Source: Alphaproteobacteria bacterium
GTDB taxonomy: Bacteria; Pseudomonadota; Alphaproteobacteria; Micavibrionales; Micavibrionaceae
Assembly (NCBI GenBank): GCA_021775955.1
Contig: JAJFGU010000004.1
Location: 62,001-126,000, forward strand
Reading direction: 5' to 3'
Length of the DNA stretch: 64,000 nucleotides
How positions within the stretch are numbered: position 1 is the stretch's first letter; each line of letters starts with the position of its first letter. The notes beneath the pieces are model-generated. The model searched no databases, was not told the origin of the DNA, and saw only the letters and a program-made list of their open reading frames with translations. A program made the translations under genes and the position numbers. Positions 1-6,979 of the stretch are shown in pieces.

Positions 1-50
1 GGTAGAGAGTAAAACTCTCGAATAACGCTGGCCTAGCCATTTTCAAATGA

Positions 51-56
51 TATAAT
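51..56 (+). promoter_or_regulatory. possible -10 box upstream of plsX
   Basis: A TATAAT hexamer lies 43 bases before the plsX start codon. No good -35 hexamer is visible at the right distance, so this is only a candidate. The first 98 bases of the window otherwise hold no gene; a small inverted repeat (GAGAG/CTCTC) sits at about 5-19. The rpmF gene that often precedes plsX would lie outside the window. Confidence 0.25.
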
Positions 57-98
57 CCACGTTTTGTTAGAGCCAACCGCAGGAAAGGCAGCCCTTCC

Positions 99-1160
99 TT
101 GTCAGCAGAATCCAAATCAAGAACGATTGCACTGGATGCCATGGGCGGGGACCATGCGCCTGATAGCGTTATTGCGGGTGCTGCGCAGGTGCTGAAGAAA
201 TACCCCAACACACGATTTATCATTTTTGGCGATGAAAACAGGGTGCGCCCTGTTTTATCACGTCACAAGTCTCTGGAGAAAGCCTCTGCGGTGCATCACA
301 CGGATAAAGCGGTGCGCGATGATGATAAGCCGTCTGCGGCTTTGCGCGGTGGAAAGGGCTCCAGCATGCGTCTTGCCATCGAGGCGGTGCAAAAAGGCGA
401 GGCCGATGCGGTCGTCTCGGGCGGCAATACCGGGGCGCTGATGGCGATGGCCAAGATTATTCTTAAAACGCTTCCGGGCATTCACCGCCCGGCGATTGCC
501 AGTGTTTTTCCGGCGATTAAAAATGAAACGATTATGCTGGACCTTGGTGCCAATGTTTTGGTTGATGCGGAGAATCTGGTGCAGTTTGCAGTGTTGGGCG
601 CCGTTTTTGCCAAGGCGCACAGAAAAATAGCCATGCCCAATGTCGGTTTGCTCAATGTCGGTTCAGAAGAAAATAAGGGGCCGGATCATGTGCGCGGTGC
701 GGCGGCGATTTTGTCTCATGTCGATTTCCCCGGCCATTACCACGGTTTTGTCGAGGGCGACGACATTACGAAAGGCACGGTTGATGTGGTGGTAAGCGAT
801 GGCTATGCCGGTAATATTGCATTGAAGGCCGCCGAGGGCGTTGGTGCGATGACCGGGTATTTTTTTAAAAAGGCTGTGCGCTCCGATCCTTTATCGTTGC
901 TGGGCAGTGCACTTTCTTTTATGGCGTTTCGTCGCTTCAAGAAAAGAATGGACCCGCGGCTTTATAATGGCGGGGTGTTTCTCGGCCTCAATGGGATTTG
1001 TGTCAAAAGCCATGGCTGTACAGATGCGGTTGGCTTTGCCAGCGCTTTGACTTTGGCGGTTGAGCTGGTTAAGCACGGCTACATCGAACAAGTCGCCCAA
1101 GATATTGGCCATCTGATGAGTCAGGAGACATTTTTATCAGAAGGCTCTTATGGCGACTAA
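99..1160 (+). CDS. plsX: phosphate acyltransferase PlsX
   Basis: PlsX makes acyl-phosphate from acyl-ACP, the acyl donor for PlsY in the first step of phospholipid synthesis, and acts at the inner face of the membrane. The 353-residue length matches the family. The N-terminal IALDAMGGDHAP block and the SGGNTGALMA block at about residues 107-116 are family hallmarks. The start is a TTG at 99 preceded by AGGAAAGG at 81-88, a good ribosome binding site, and the next residues already belong to the conserved N terminus. The gene overlaps fabH by 11 bases, so the two are probably translationally coupled. The plsX-fabH order is standard in bacteria. Confidence 0.96.
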   Translation: MSAESKSRTIALDAMGGDHAPDSVIAGAAQVLKKYPNTRFIIFGDENRVRPVLSRHKSLEKASAVHHTDKAVRDDDKPSAALRGGKGSSMRLAIEAVQKGEADAVVSGGNTGALMAMAKIILKTLPGIHRPAIASVFPAIKNETIMLDLGANVLVDAENLVQFAVLGAVFAKAHRKIAMPNVGLLNVGSEENKGPDHVRGAAAILSHVDFPGHYHGFVEGDDITKGTVDVVVSDGYAGNIALKAAEGVGAMTGYFFKKAVRSDPLSLLGSALSFMAFRRFKKRMDPRLYNGGVFLGLNGICVKSHGCTDAVGFASALTLAVELVKHGYIEQVAQDIGHLMSQETFLSEGSYGD

Positions 1161-2133
1161 CATGCGTTCAATTATTGCGGCGACCGGCAGCTATCTGCCT
1201 GAAAAAATCCTAACCAATAAGGATTTGGAAGCAAAGGTAGACACCACTGATGAATGGATATTTCAGCGCAGCGGCATCAAAGAGCGCCGTATTGCCGCCG
1301 AGGATGAAACCACCGGTGATATGGCGATTGCGGCAGCCAAAAGAGCGCTGGCGGCGGCGGGGCTGACGGGCTCCGATATTGACGGGATCATCGTGGCCAC
1401 TACAACGCCGGATCGGACCTTTCCGGCTGTGGCGGTAAAGGTGCAGGCGGCGCTGGACATTCCGGTGGGGCTGGCCTTTGACATTCAGGCCGTGTGCACA
1501 GGTTTTGTTTATGCTATGAGTGTGGCCAATAATTTTATCGCTCTGGGGCAGGCCAAAAGAATTCTGGTGATCGGGGCTGAGAAAATGTCTTCGATTTTAA
1601 ACTGGGAGGACCGCACCACCTGTGTTCTTTTCGGTGACGGCGCGGGCGCGGTTATTCTCGAAGCCGAAGAGGGCGGTGCAGGTGATATAACTGACCGCGG
1701 CATTCACTCCACCCATCTTTACGCCAATGGCAAGCTGCGTGATTTGCTTTATACCGATGGCGGCACCGCGATGACCGGGACAAGTGGTCAGATCGTCATG
1801 GAAGGCCGCGAGGTTTTCAAGTATGCGGTCAAATATATGGCCGATGTGGTGGAAGAGGCGCTGGCGGAAAACAATATAACCGCGGATGATGTTGACTGGC
1901 TGGTGCCGCATCAGGCCAATATTCGTATTATCGAGGCCACGGCAAAAAAACTTGGCCTATCGATGGATAAGGTGATCGTGACGGTCGAAAAGCACGGCAA
2001 TACCTCGGCGGCTTCGATTCCGTTGGCACTGGATGACGCGGTACAAAGCGGTAAAATCAAGCGCGGTGATTTGCTTTTGATCGAGGGGATGGGCGGTGGT
2101 CTGACCTGGGGTTCAGCTCTGGTTCGATTTTAG
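1150..2133 (+). CDS. fabH: beta-ketoacyl-ACP synthase III FabH
   Basis: FabH condenses acetyl-CoA with malonyl-ACP to start type II fatty acid synthesis. The 327-residue protein shows the catalytic cysteine at about residue 116 in AVCTGFVYA, the histidine in VPHQAN and the asparagine in HGNTSAAS. These form the Cys-His-Asn triad of KAS III. The ATG at 1150 has AGAAGG five bases upstream; the ATG at 1162 matches the usual family N terminus better but has no ribosome binding site. The start lies inside the end of plsX. Confidence 0.96.
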   Translation: MATNMRSIIAATGSYLPEKILTNKDLEAKVDTTDEWIFQRSGIKERRIAAEDETTGDMAIAAAKRALAAAGLTGSDIDGIIVATTTPDRTFPAVAVKVQAALDIPVGLAFDIQAVCTGFVYAMSVANNFIALGQAKRILVIGAEKMSSILNWEDRTTCVLFGDGAGAVILEAEEGGAGDITDRGIHSTHLYANGKLRDLLYTDGGTAMTGTSGQIVMEGREVFKYAVKYMADVVEEALAENNITADDVDWLVPHQANIRIIEATAKKLGLSMDKVIVTVEKHGNTSAASIPLALDDAVQSGKIKRGDLLLIEGMGGGLTWGSALVRF

Positions 2134-2461
2134 CCTTTATAGTTCATAATTAAGCATCTAACCGTCATTCCCTGAATTTTTGCTTTCAAAAATTCTAAGG
2201 GAATCTATTCATGAATTCATGGATCGCCTTAGAATTCGTTATACGAATTCAGGCGATGACGAGCTCTACAATTAAGGCTATAGAGAATGATTTAAAGCCA
2301 GCGCTTAGAGCGGCGGTTTCCCTAAGGTTTGCTCATATAAATATCAAGAAAATAGCCTTACCCTTTGAACCCGATAAGTTTTTTGTGATTATCTTCGCCC
2401 TTGGCATTGACGCGTGGGGCACGAATCGCTACCCTGTTATTATTCAGAATTGGGAGAAAAT
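2134..2461. other. intergenic region fabH-ihfA with palindromic element
   Basis: These 328 bases carry no convincing gene. An open frame from 2211 runs across the hairpins and overlaps ihfA in another frame; it has no recognisable protein content. The left part holds the paired-hairpin repeat at 2163-2261. The right part is AT-rich and presumably contains the ihfA promoter, though I cannot place the hexamers with confidence. Confidence 0.7.
2163..2261. repeat. paired-hairpin palindromic element, CGTCAT type (copy 1)
   Basis: The element begins with CGTCATTCCC and ends with GGCGATGACG, so its termini are inverted. It contains two hairpins: GAATTTTTG/CAAAAATTC near 2173-2194 and GAATTCGT/ACGAATTC near 2231-2250. 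The same end structure recurs at 3398-3485, and inside purL at 52968-53032 and 55471-55540. Confidence 0.7.
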
Positions 2462-2806
2462 ATGTCTAACCGTACAGTAACCAGAGCTGATCTGGCCGAA
2501 GCCGTATATGAGCAGGTAGGACTTTCGCGCAACGAATCAGCTGATCTTGTTGAAGCCGTTTTGGATGAAGTTTCAAACACTCTTGTGAAAGGGGACAACG
2601 TAAAAATTTCCTCTTTTGGCAGTTTTTCGGTTCGCCAAAAAGGCGAGCGCATCGGACGCAATCCCAAAACGGGCGTAGAAGTTGCAATTTCACCGCGCAA
2701 AGTTTTGGTGTTCAGAGCATCACATGTTCTTAAGGACCGTATCAACGGTGGGGCTGGACAGGGAGAACAGAGCGGATTTGGCTCTGACGACAACAGCAGC
2801 TTTTAG
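2462..2806 (+). CDS. ihfA: integration host factor subunit alpha
   Basis: IHF alpha pairs with IHF beta to bend DNA at specific sites in recombination, replication and transcription. The 114-residue product has the HU/IHF fold: [16 protein letters not shown] at the N terminus, [20 protein letters not shown] in the beta arm and the closing [12 protein letters not shown] frame open from 2414 would add 16 unrelated residues. The ATG at 2462 is preceded by GGGAG at 2452-2456 and gives the normal N terminus. A short acidic, Gly/Ser-rich tail of about 15 residues follows the fold. The merR gene follows 49 bases later. Confidence 0.95.
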   Translation: MSNRTVTRADLAEAVYEQVGLSRNESADLVEAVLDEVSNTLVKGDNVKISSFGSFSVRQKGERIGRNPKTGVEVAISPRKVLVFRASHVLKDRINGGAGQGEQSGFGSDDNSSF

Positions 2807-2855
2807 GCGCTGTCATCGAAGTCTGGGAACAATGAATAAGAAGAGAGGTATCTAA

Positions 2856-3362
2856 ATGAGTACACAAGCCATGCCCGTTACAAATCCGGTAGATAGCGAA
2901 GAATCTCAGGAAAAACAAAGCGCAAGTACTACTGCGGCAAGAGCCACAAAATCAAAAAAATCAGCTTCGGCCTTCCGGACCATCAGTGAAGTGGCAGATG
3001 GGCTTGATGTGCAGCAGCATGTTTTGCGTTTTTGGGAAACCAAGTTTTCGCAAGTCCGGCCCTTAAAGCGTGGCGGCGGGCGTCGTTATTATCGCCCGGA
3101 AGATGTCGCGCTTCTCAAAAGAATTCATCATTTGCTCTATACCGAAGGCTACACGATTAAAGGTGTTCAGAAATTGCTGCGTGAGGTTGGCAAAGCCCAG
3201 ATCTTGCAAGGCGTTGCCGGACAATCTGCTGTGGCCCAGCCCAAAGAACCGGTCGCCGCCAAGCCGCAGGCCGAGAAATTAAGTGCCGGGCAGAAATCAG
3301 TGCTTCAATCTGTGCTGGTTGAGCTGAAAGAGCTGCGGCGTCTGGTGAAGACTGAAGGCTGA
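2856..3362 (+). CDS. MerR-family transcriptional regulator
   Basis: The 168-residue protein has a MerR-type winged helix at about residues 40-112: a [20 protein letters not shown] helix-turn-helix followed by the [19 protein letters not shown] wing region. The N terminus is Ser/Thr/Lys-rich, and the C terminus carries a short helix that may be a dimerisation coil. A MerR gene just after ihfA is a recurring alphaproteobacterial arrangement whose regulon is poorly defined. The AGAGG before the ATG supports the start. No effector-binding cysteines of the metal-sensing MerR type are seen. Confidence 0.85.
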   Translation: MSTQAMPVTNPVDSEESQEKQSASTTAARATKSKKSASAFRTISEVADGLDVQQHVLRFWETKFSQVRPLKRGGGRRYYRPEDVALLKRIHHLLYTEGYTIKGVQKLLREVGKAQILQGVAGQSAVAQPKEPVAAKPQAEKLSAGQKSVLQSVLVELKELRRLVKTEG

Positions 3363-3397
3363 TCTTTTTCCTTATATAGCCGTTCCAATTAACAATT

Positions 3398-3485
3398 CGT
3401 CATCCCGGAAGAGCGTAGCGATATCCGGGATTTGTGCCCGTGGATTATATGTTGGCATAAACCCCGGATTAAATCCGGGGTGACG
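3398..3485. repeat. paired-hairpin palindromic element, CGTCAT type (copy 2)
   Basis: The element starts with CGTCATCCCGG and ends with CCGGGGTGACG, which are inverted copies. Inside are ATCCCGG/CCGGGAT around 3403-3440 and CCCCGGAT/ATCCGGGG around 3463-3480. It lies between the merR gene and tRNA-Pro and belongs to the same family as the copies inside purL. Confidence 0.7.
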
Positions 3486-3571
3486 GTGTAGGGAAAGTGT
3501 CGGATTCTAAATTGGGGTGACTATATCATTTGCCTCTTTTCCTGAAATATTATAGGTATTTCATCCAGTGT

Positions 3572-3649
<78 letters not shown>

Positions 3650-3827
3650 GCCTTCGCACACGAAGCAAAACCAAAGGTTTTGTTCGCATTTAAAAAGATG
3701 CAAACAAAGCTACGCTTTGCTTTGCGTGCTTCGGCTGGGCAAGCCCGCCCAGTTGAAGCCGATAGGAGAAGGCTGTCGCGCCGAAGTCCGTGAGGACGAA
3801 GGCGGACTTTCAGATAAAGGAAACTTT
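3650..3827. other. hairpin-rich spacer after tRNA-Pro
   Basis: Several short inverted repeats follow one another, including AAAACC/GGTTTT, CAAAGC/GCTTTG, CTGGGC/GCCCAG and AAGTCCG/CGGACTT. An upstream extension of the cutA frame runs through this stretch but looks like translated repeat and has no family match. Similar CTTCG-rich hairpins follow tRNA-Leu and tRNA-Val. Confidence 0.5.
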
Positions 3828-4151
3828 ATGGCAGCCATTATCATTTACACCACATGTTCAAACAAAGAAGAAGCGCAGAAAATTGCAGAAGCGCTGGTTG
3901 AGGCGCGGCTGGTGGCTTGTGCCAATATCATGGCGGCGCATGAGGCGGTTTATCGGTGGGAAGGCAAGGTCGAAAGCAGTGAAGAGGTGGCCGTGATCTT
4001 TAAAACCGGGGAAGAGCTATTTGATGCTGCGAAAGATAAGATTGTAGAGCTGCACTCCTACGATTGTCCGTGCGTGGTGTCCTGGCCGATTACGAAAGGC
4101 CATCCTCCATATTTGGAGTGGGTTACTAAAGAGACGGGTGAGCGTCTGTAA
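3828..4151 (+). CDS. cutA: divalent-cation tolerance protein CutA
   Basis: CutA is a small, very stable trimeric protein linked to copper and divalent cation tolerance; its exact role is unsettled. The 107-residue product has the family pattern: YTTCSNKEEAQKIAEALVE, then LVACANI and the closing VVSWPITKGHPPYLEWV. The ATG at 3828 with AAAGG at 3816-3820 gives the normal length, whereas an upstream start at 3717 would add 37 repeat-derived residues. Its 3' end overlaps the convergent gene at 4126-4782 by 26 bases. Confidence 0.93.
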   Translation: MAAIIIYTTCSNKEEAQKIAEALVEARLVACANIMAAHEAVYRWEGKVESSEEVAVIFKTGEELFDAAKDKIVELHSYDCPCVVSWPITKGHPPYLEWVTKETGERL

Positions 4152-4782
4152 CGTTTGAGTTTAAAATATTGTGAACTAGTGTTCTGTTCTTTCTACAATC
4201 TTCCGTAACTTCGTCAGAGCGAAAAAAGAGCATAGACAGGGAGAATGGCTGGGCTGGTTCATCCTTTTTTTCTGTTTCTTGTTTTTTCTTTTTCTTTTTC
4301 TTTTTCTGTACTTTTTGGATTAGGGCTGCTGTCTCATAAATAGCTTCTTGTACGATTTGTGGGGCGCGGTCAGGTGTGATTTGGGTCGAGGCTTTTGCAG
4401 CAAGAACATTTGTCGTGGGCCCTAAGGCCAAAGAAGTAAGCTCGCGTGCTTTTTCTACAATACCTTGTTTGCCATCACTCTCCAGGATAGCTCCTGAATC
4501 TTGAAGGCCGTGTAACGTTTCGGTGTCTATTCTTCCGCTTTCAACAATCTCAAGCAGTTGACCATATGGTATGCCGACATAAATATTGCCCGCTACACCC
4601 TTACCGTCTGTTGTGCATATCTCAAAATGCTTGCTGGCCTGCGGTATATCAACGATATAATTGAGGCGTTGGTCATCTAGAGCAACGGGAGTAGGGGGCC
4701 TGACTTCAGTAGCTTGTGTCGGTACGGCATAGGAAAGCAGCAGGCCCAGTATGGCTATATTTAAAGCAGGATATTTTTTCAT
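4126..4782 (-). CDS. exported protein of unknown function with a poly-lysine run
   Basis: I do not recognise this family. The 218-residue product starts with MKKYPALNIAILGLLLSYAV, a clear signal peptide that probably ends at TQATE, so the protein should be exported. The middle is mixed alpha/beta with two cysteines. Near residue 160 there is a run of eight lysines, encoded by a hexanucleotide tandem repeat at about 4280-4312, followed by a charged stretch. The ATG at 4782 has a better-spaced TAGAGA upstream than the ATG at 4788. The gene is convergent with cutA and overlaps its end. Confidence 0.65.
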   Translation of the reverse strand: MKKYPALNIAILGLLLSYAVPTQATEVRPPTPVALDDQRLNYIVDIPQASKHFEICTTDGKGVAGNIYVGIPYGQLLEIVESGRIDTETLHGLQDSGAILESDGKQGIVEKARELTSLALGPTTNVLAAKASTQITPDRAPQIVQEAIYETAALIQKVQKKKKKKKKQETEKKDEPAQPFSLSMLFFRSDEVTEDCRKNRTLVHNILNSNVTDAHPSL

Positions 4783-4896
4783 ACGCATTCTCTACAGTTT
4801 GGATATTTCTATATTAGTAATAGCAATATGGCAAGAAGCAATACGTGGTATCACAATACCGCACATATACCCCTCTGATATAACAGTGCTTTTTTG

Positions 4897-4925
4897 TTGA
4901 CAGGCCGCGCAATCCTTCCTATAAA
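4897..4925 (+). promoter_or_regulatory. sigma-70 type promoter of rplM-rpsI
   Basis: A perfect TTGACA at 4897-4902 is followed, after 17 bases, by TATAAA at 4920-4925. This near-consensus promoter sits 33 bases before the L13 start codon, as expected for a strongly expressed ribosomal protein operon. Confidence 0.75.
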
Positions 4926-4957
4926 CAGCCCGTTCTTTGAAGTAAGGAAGCAAAAAG

Positions 4958-5419
4958 ATGAAAACCTATTCTGCCAAGGCCGGTGAGATCGACAAGAAAT
5001 GGATTATTGTGGATGCACAGGACGTCGTGCTGGGCCGTTTGGCCAGCGTTGTCGCCATGCGTCTGCGCGGCAAGCACAAGCCCAGCTTTACGCCGAGCAT
5101 GGATTGCGGTGACAATGTTGTGGTCATCAATGCCGCCAAAATACGCCTGACCGGTAAAAAGAAGGAAAACGACATCTTTTACTGGCATACGGGCTATCCC
5201 GGTGGGATCAAGCAACGCACGCAGGGCGAAATCCTCGAAGGCAAGTACCCGGAGCGCGTGGTGCTGAAAGCCGTTGAGCGTATGCTGCCCAGAGGGCCGA
5301 TGGGCCGCCAGGTATTCAGCAATTTGCGCGTTTACCCCGGCGCCGAGCATCCCCATGAAGCACAAAAGCCGGAAGTTCTGGACGTTGCCGGTATGAACCC
5401 CAAAAATAAAAGGGCGTAA
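4958..5419 (+). CDS. rplM: 50S ribosomal protein L13
   Basis: L13 is an early assembly protein of the large ribosomal subunit. The 153-residue product carries [17 protein letters not shown] at the N terminus, the [13 protein letters not shown] block and the [20 protein letters not shown] signature near the C terminus. AAGGAAG lies just upstream of the ATG. The gene is followed five bases later by rpsI, the universal partner. Confidence 0.98.
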   Translation: MKTYSAKAGEIDKKWIIVDAQDVVLGRLASVVAMRLRGKHKPSFTPSMDCGDNVVVINAAKIRLTGKKKENDIFYWHTGYPGGIKQRTQGEILEGKYPERVVLKAVERMLPRGPMGRQVFSNLRVYPGAEHPHEAQKPEVLDVAGMNPKNKRA

Positions 5420-5424
5420 GAGAT

Positions 5425-6231
5425 ATGACCGAGAAAAAAGACACAGAAGAGAAGAGCGTCGAAAAGGTCGAGGCACCCGCCGCCGCTGAAGAAGCTTCAG
5501 CCTCCGCCAAGGCTACGGCCGACGAGAAGGCGGACAAGAAAGAAGAAAAGGCGAAAGCGAAGGAAGCTGCGCCCAAGGCTGCAAAGGACGATAAGAAAGC
5601 CGACGACAAGCCGAAAAAGGAAGCCAAGCCCAAGGCCAAGAAGACGGAAGAGGCTCCTAAAGAGGAAGCTAAGGTTGAAGCGCCAAAAGAAGACGCGCCT
5701 AAGAACGAGCCGATCAAGGACCTTAAGGATATTGGCGGCGCTGTTGATGCGGACGCGGCAAAGCCGGAAGAAAAAGCTGAAGATGCCGGTGAGGACAAAG
5801 AAGAGCAGGCCGCCCCCATAGTGCGCGTCCAGAAAGTTGACGAATTGGGCCGCGCTTATGCGACTGGGCGTCGTAAAGATGCTGTGGCCCGTGTCTGGCT
5901 CAAACCCGGCAGCGGTAAAGTTGTGGTCAATGGCCGCGACCAGACGGTTTATTTTGCGCGTCAGACTCAGCGCCTTGTGCTCAACCAGCCTTTCCTAATT
6001 GTGAGCAGTGTTGGTAAATACGATGTGATGGCAACGGTCAAAGGCGGCGGCTTGTCCGGTCAGGCCGGTGCGGTGCGCCACGGTATTTCTCGCGCGCTGG
6101 AAAATTATGACCCGGCGCTGCGCCCGCAGCTGAAAAAAGCAGGTATGCTGACCCGTGACGATAGGATCGTTGAGCGTAAGAAAGTTGGAAAGCACAAAGC
6201 CCGTCGCTCCAAGCAATGGGCGAAAAGATAA
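5425..6231 (+). CDS. rpsI: 30S ribosomal protein S9 with a long charged N-terminal extension
   Basis: S9 is a small-subunit protein whose C-terminal tail reaches the P-site tRNA. The S9 core occupies about residues 140-268: [21 protein letters not shown], then [20 protein letters not shown], then the [11 protein letters not shown] tail ending WAKR. Ahead of it lie about 135 residues rich in Lys, Glu, Ala, Asp and Pro with almost no aromatic residues. That makes a 268-residue protein against the usual 130-165. The frame is continuous and the ATG at 5425 lies five bases after rplM. An internal start near residue 140 is not excluded, but no ATG is placed for it. Confidence 0.95.
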   Translation: MTEKKDTEEKSVEKVEAPAAAEEASASAKATADEKADKKEEKAKAKEAAPKAAKDDKKADDKPKKEAKPKAKKTEEAPKEEAKVEAPKEDAPKNEPIKDLKDIGGAVDADAAKPEEKAEDAGEDKEEQAAPIVRVQKVDELGRAYATGRRKDAVARVWLKPGSGKVVVNGRDQTVYFARQTQRLVLNQPFLIVSSVGKYDVMATVKGGGLSGQAGAVRHGISRALENYDPALRPQLKKAGMLTRDDRIVERKKVGKHKARRSKQWAKR

Positions 6232-6238
6232 CATTATT

Positions 6239-6274
6239 GTCATTCTGAAGTGCTTTAGTACTGAAGAATCTAGA
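6239..6274. repeat. single-hairpin repeat related to the copy inside purL
   Basis: GTCATTCTGAAG, a short loop and CTGAAGAATCTAGA form one half of a palindromic element. The same series of blocks occurs at 52968-53003 within purL, with only a few differences in the loop. It lies between the rpsI stop codon and its terminator. Confidence 0.65.
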
Positions 6275-6304
6275 AAGACGCTCTGTTTTTAGGGCGTCTT
6301 TTTT
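6274..6304 (+). terminator. intrinsic terminator of rplM-rpsI
   Basis: AAAGACGC at 6274-6281 pairs with GCGTCTTT at 6294-6301, and the stem runs into a T tract. It is placed 43 bases after the rpsI stop codon. Confidence 0.75.
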
Positions 6305-6318
6305 GTTAAGAGAAAAAA

Positions 6319-6465
6319 ACCACAGATGAACACGGATAGACACAGATTCTTCCTTTCTGTCTTCCCCGCGCACGCGGGGATCTTTTGAGTCGTATTAGAA
6401 GATTCCTGCTTGCGCAGGAAAAGCAGTTGTTTGTTATCTGTGTTAATCTGTGTTTATCTGTGGTT
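6319..6465. repeat. inverted ACAGAT-type arms enclosing a palindromic element
   Basis: The left arm at 6319-6348 (CCACAGATGAACACGGATAG and onward) and the right arm at 6434-6465 (ending TTTATCTGTGGTT) are imperfect inverted copies. They enclose the CTTCCCC-type element at 6361-6423. The right arm ends one base before the start codon at 6467. Related arms lie at 42251-42270 and 42753-42786. Confidence 0.65.
6361..6423. repeat. paired-hairpin palindromic element, CTTCCCC type (copy 3)
   Basis: The left hairpin is CTTCCCCGCG followed by CGCGGGGATC. The right hairpin is GATTCCTGC followed by GCAGGAAAAGC. The left half is nearly identical to the elements at 44265-44332, 52128-52180 (inside purQ) and 53869-53931 (inside purL). 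Confidence 0.75.
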
Positions 6466-6466
6466 C

Positions 6467-6979
6467 ATGAAAAACATTCTCCCGTATAAATCCATCACCC
6501 CCAAAATCCACGATAGCGTGTTTGTTGCTGGTAATGCCGCTGTGATCGGTGATGTCGAGATCGGCGAGGAATGCGGGATCTGGTTTGCGGTCACCATTCG
6601 CGGCGATGTGAATGATATCAAGATCGGCAAGCGCACCAATATTCAGGACGGTAGTGTCATTCACGTGACAACGGATTTTCAGGGCACCCATGTTGGCGAT
6701 AATGTCACAATCGGCCATGCGGCGGTCCTTCATGCCTGTACGATTGAGGATGAGGTTCTGATCGGGATGCAGGCTTGTGTCATGGATGGCGCTGTTGTTG
6801 AAACGCGCTCTATGGTCGCGGCCGGGTCGTTGGTTACGCCCGGCAAGCGGGTGAAGACAGGCCAGCTCTGGGCCGGCCGCCCGGCGCAATATATGCGTGA
6901 TTTAACGCAGGAAGAGCTCGATTATATCGACTGGTCGGCGAAGCATTACGCGGAGCTGGCTAAGGCGTATATGGTCTAA
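6467..6979 (+). CDS. gamma-carbonic-anhydrase-like hexapeptide-repeat protein
   Basis: The 170-residue protein is a left-handed beta-helix of the gamma-carbonic anhydrase/YrdA type. Repeats such as VIGDVEIGEECGIW and VTIGHAAVLHACTIED run through it. Histidines in SVIHVT and in GHAAVLH match the metal-binding trio of the family. It may hydrate CO2 or simply be a metal-binding family member; activity is not shown. The ATG at 6467 gives the normal N terminus, whereas the frame open from 6410 is repeat-derived. No ribosome binding site is visible, because the bases before the ATG belong to the repeat arm. Its stop codon overlaps the convergent phaC stop codon by four bases. Confidence 0.88.
   Translation: MKNILPYKSITPKIHDSVFVAGNAAVIGDVEIGEECGIWFAVTIRGDVNDIKIGKRTNIQDGSVIHVTTDFQGTHVGDNVTIGHAAVLHACTIEDEVLIGMQACVMDGAVVETRSMVAAGSLVTPGKRVKTGQLWAGRPAQYMRDLTQEELDYIDWSAKHYAELAKAYMV

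Noticed and set aside
2211-2480. 89-codon open frame between fabH and ihfA
   Set aside because: It reads through the palindromic repeat and overlaps the ihfA start in another frame; no protein-like features or ribosome binding site.
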